Assembly (NCBI GenBank): GCA_963732905.1 | Contig: CAVTBM010000008.1 | Location: forward strand, 558,001 to 622,000 | Origin: DASQZK01 sp963732905 | Lineage (GTDB): Bacteria > Bacteroidota > Bacteroidia > Bacteroidales > GCA-2748055 | Direction of reading: 5' to 3' | DNA length: 64,000 nucleotides | Shown: positions 63,330 to 64,000 of the stretch, one piece after another | Layout of the letters: every line of letters begins with the position of its first letter | Position numbering within the stretch: position 1 is the first letter of the stretch | Notes under the pieces: model-generated | Database searches by the model: none | The model's input: only the letters and a program-made list of their open reading frames with translations | What the model was told of the DNA's origin: nothing | Position numbers and translations under genes: made by a program

Positions 63330-64000
63330 CTATTTCATAAGTTGGTAGCCGGACTCCACCCCTTTTTTGTAAGCGGGAATGCCCTGGACCATCCATTCCG
63401 GTTCGGGTTTGGCTTTCAGGTAGTGGTCGAAGAACTGCATCATCCTTATACTCAGGTCAACTCTGTCGGGCCATTTTGAGAGGTTGTGTCCCTCATCGTT
63501 ATAACTCAGCATCCAGACAGGTTTATTGAGCCTCCGCAGGGCTGTGAAGAATTCAATTCCCTGGTACCATGGCACCGAGCCATCGGAATCATTATGCATG
63601 ATAAGTAAGGGGGTCTGAATATCGGGAACATGGAAAAGGGGTGAATTTTCGATATATAGTTCAGGCTTTTGCCATAGTGTTGCACCAAGTCTGCTTTGTG
63701 TCCGTTCGTACTGAAACATTCTGCTCCTACCTGTACTCCAGCGGATTCCACCGTATGCACTGGTCATATTGCTAACAGGTGCGCCAGCCATTGCCGCTTT
63801 GAAGAGGTTCGTCCTGGTGACCAGGTAGGCTACCTGGTATCCGCCCCAGCTTTGCCCCTGGATGCCCATTCTCGTACTGTCAATGAAAGGAAACCTGTCA
63901 ACCATAGCCTTAGTCCCTGATACCACTGCATCGTACGCGCTCTGCCCGGGATAACCGATCCTGTAAGTGATATCCGGAACAAAAACAACATATCCATTAC
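63330..64000 (-). CDS. S9 prolyl-oligopeptidase family peptidase (5' part outside window)
   Basis: The C-terminal part of an alpha/beta-hydrolase peptidase of the S9 family; the frame is open to the window edge, with NGYVVFVPDITYRIGYPGQSA visible, partly, before the first internal methionine. The nucleophile motif is GQSWGGYQVAYL, the acid is in IMHNDSDGSVPWYQG and the histidine in NDEGHNLSKW. About 223 residues are visible. The N-terminal beta-propeller or signal peptide lies upstream of the window. It ends 33 bases before the PAP2 gene. Confidence 0.92.
   Translation of the reverse strand, partial: NGYVVFVPDITYRIGYPGQSAYDAVVSGTKAMVDRFPFIDSTRMGIQGQSWGGYQVAYLVTRTNLFKAAMAGAPVSNMTSAYGGIRWSTGRSRMFQYERTQSRLGATLWQKPELYIENSPLFHVPDIQTPLLIMHNDSDGSVPWYQGIEFFTALRRLNKPVWMLSYNDEGHNLSKWPDRVDLSIRMMQFFDHYLKAKPEPEWMVQGIPAYKKGVESGYQLMK

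Overview
The window looks like a chromosomal segment of an anaerobic or microaerophilic member of the Bacteroidetes (Bacteroidales or Marinilabiliales type). The evidence is indirect but consistent: promoter-like TAnnTTTG elements in place of sigma70 boxes, weak ribosome binding sites, many lipoproteins, a tricorn-type protease, a GH3/serine-hydrolase fusion, Gfo/Idh/MocA proteins with twin-arginine signals, a rubredoxin, citrate lyase subunits and methylmalonyl-CoA epimerase. No rRNA, tRNA or CRISPR array was recognised.

Layout. 1-4.3 kb (minus): a hisG-hisD-hisC-hisB operon behind a small leader peptide rich in histidine codons and an intrinsic terminator, which together read as a classical transcription attenuator. 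4.3-7.2 kb: a YihY/BrkB membrane protein, a ComB-type phosphatase and a membrane-anchored TlpA-like thioredoxin. 7.2-14.6 kb (minus): a complete drug or metabolite exporter operon (TetR, TolC, HlyD, two ABC ATPases, a HAD phosphatase, two ABC-2 permeases). It resembles E. coli ybhGFSR with the ATPase split in two and a HAD gene inserted. 14.8-21.3 kb: an M28 peptidase with its membrane partner, a small lipoprotein, an ECF sigma/anti-sigma-like/DUF4097-like trio, and an isoaspartyl peptidase. 21.3-31 kb: an SLC13 carrier, an HD protein, an isocitrate/isopropylmalate-type dehydrogenase, PepD, rubredoxin, citrate lyase (CitF and a CitD-CitE fusion) and methylmalonyl-CoA epimerase. 31.3-38.3 kb: a DUF486 protein, a GH3-serine hydrolase fusion and tricorn protease.

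38.3-40.4 kb is a graveyard: short tandem repeats, then remnants of a HEPN protein, an RHS-type toxin C-terminus and a tyrosine recombinase, and an ORF6N gene interrupted by an in-frame stop. 40.7-43.4 kb carries a glucose-dehydrogenase-like SDR and a GH15 enzyme. 43.4-45.2 kb holds a polypurine heptamer array, a DUF6485 gene and a striking 105-bp tandem array. 45.2-49.9 kb has a C1 peptidase, an OmpA/TPR/PD40 protein, a four-copy compound repeat and queE, whose stop codon lies in the last repeat.

49.9-64 kb: a beta-propeller-like lipoprotein, alkaline phosphatase, a set of Gfo/Idh/MocA oxidoreductases with an ApbE-like and a DUF6807 protein, then a tightly packed operon (PAP2, GT39, GT2, GHMP kinase resembling glucuronokinase, GalU) that looks like an activated-sugar and glycan-transfer pathway. 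The window ends inside an S9 peptidase. The most notable signals are the his attenuator, the repeat families, the decayed mobile region, and the GHMP kinase-GalU pair. I saw no single large system that I could defend as entirely new.
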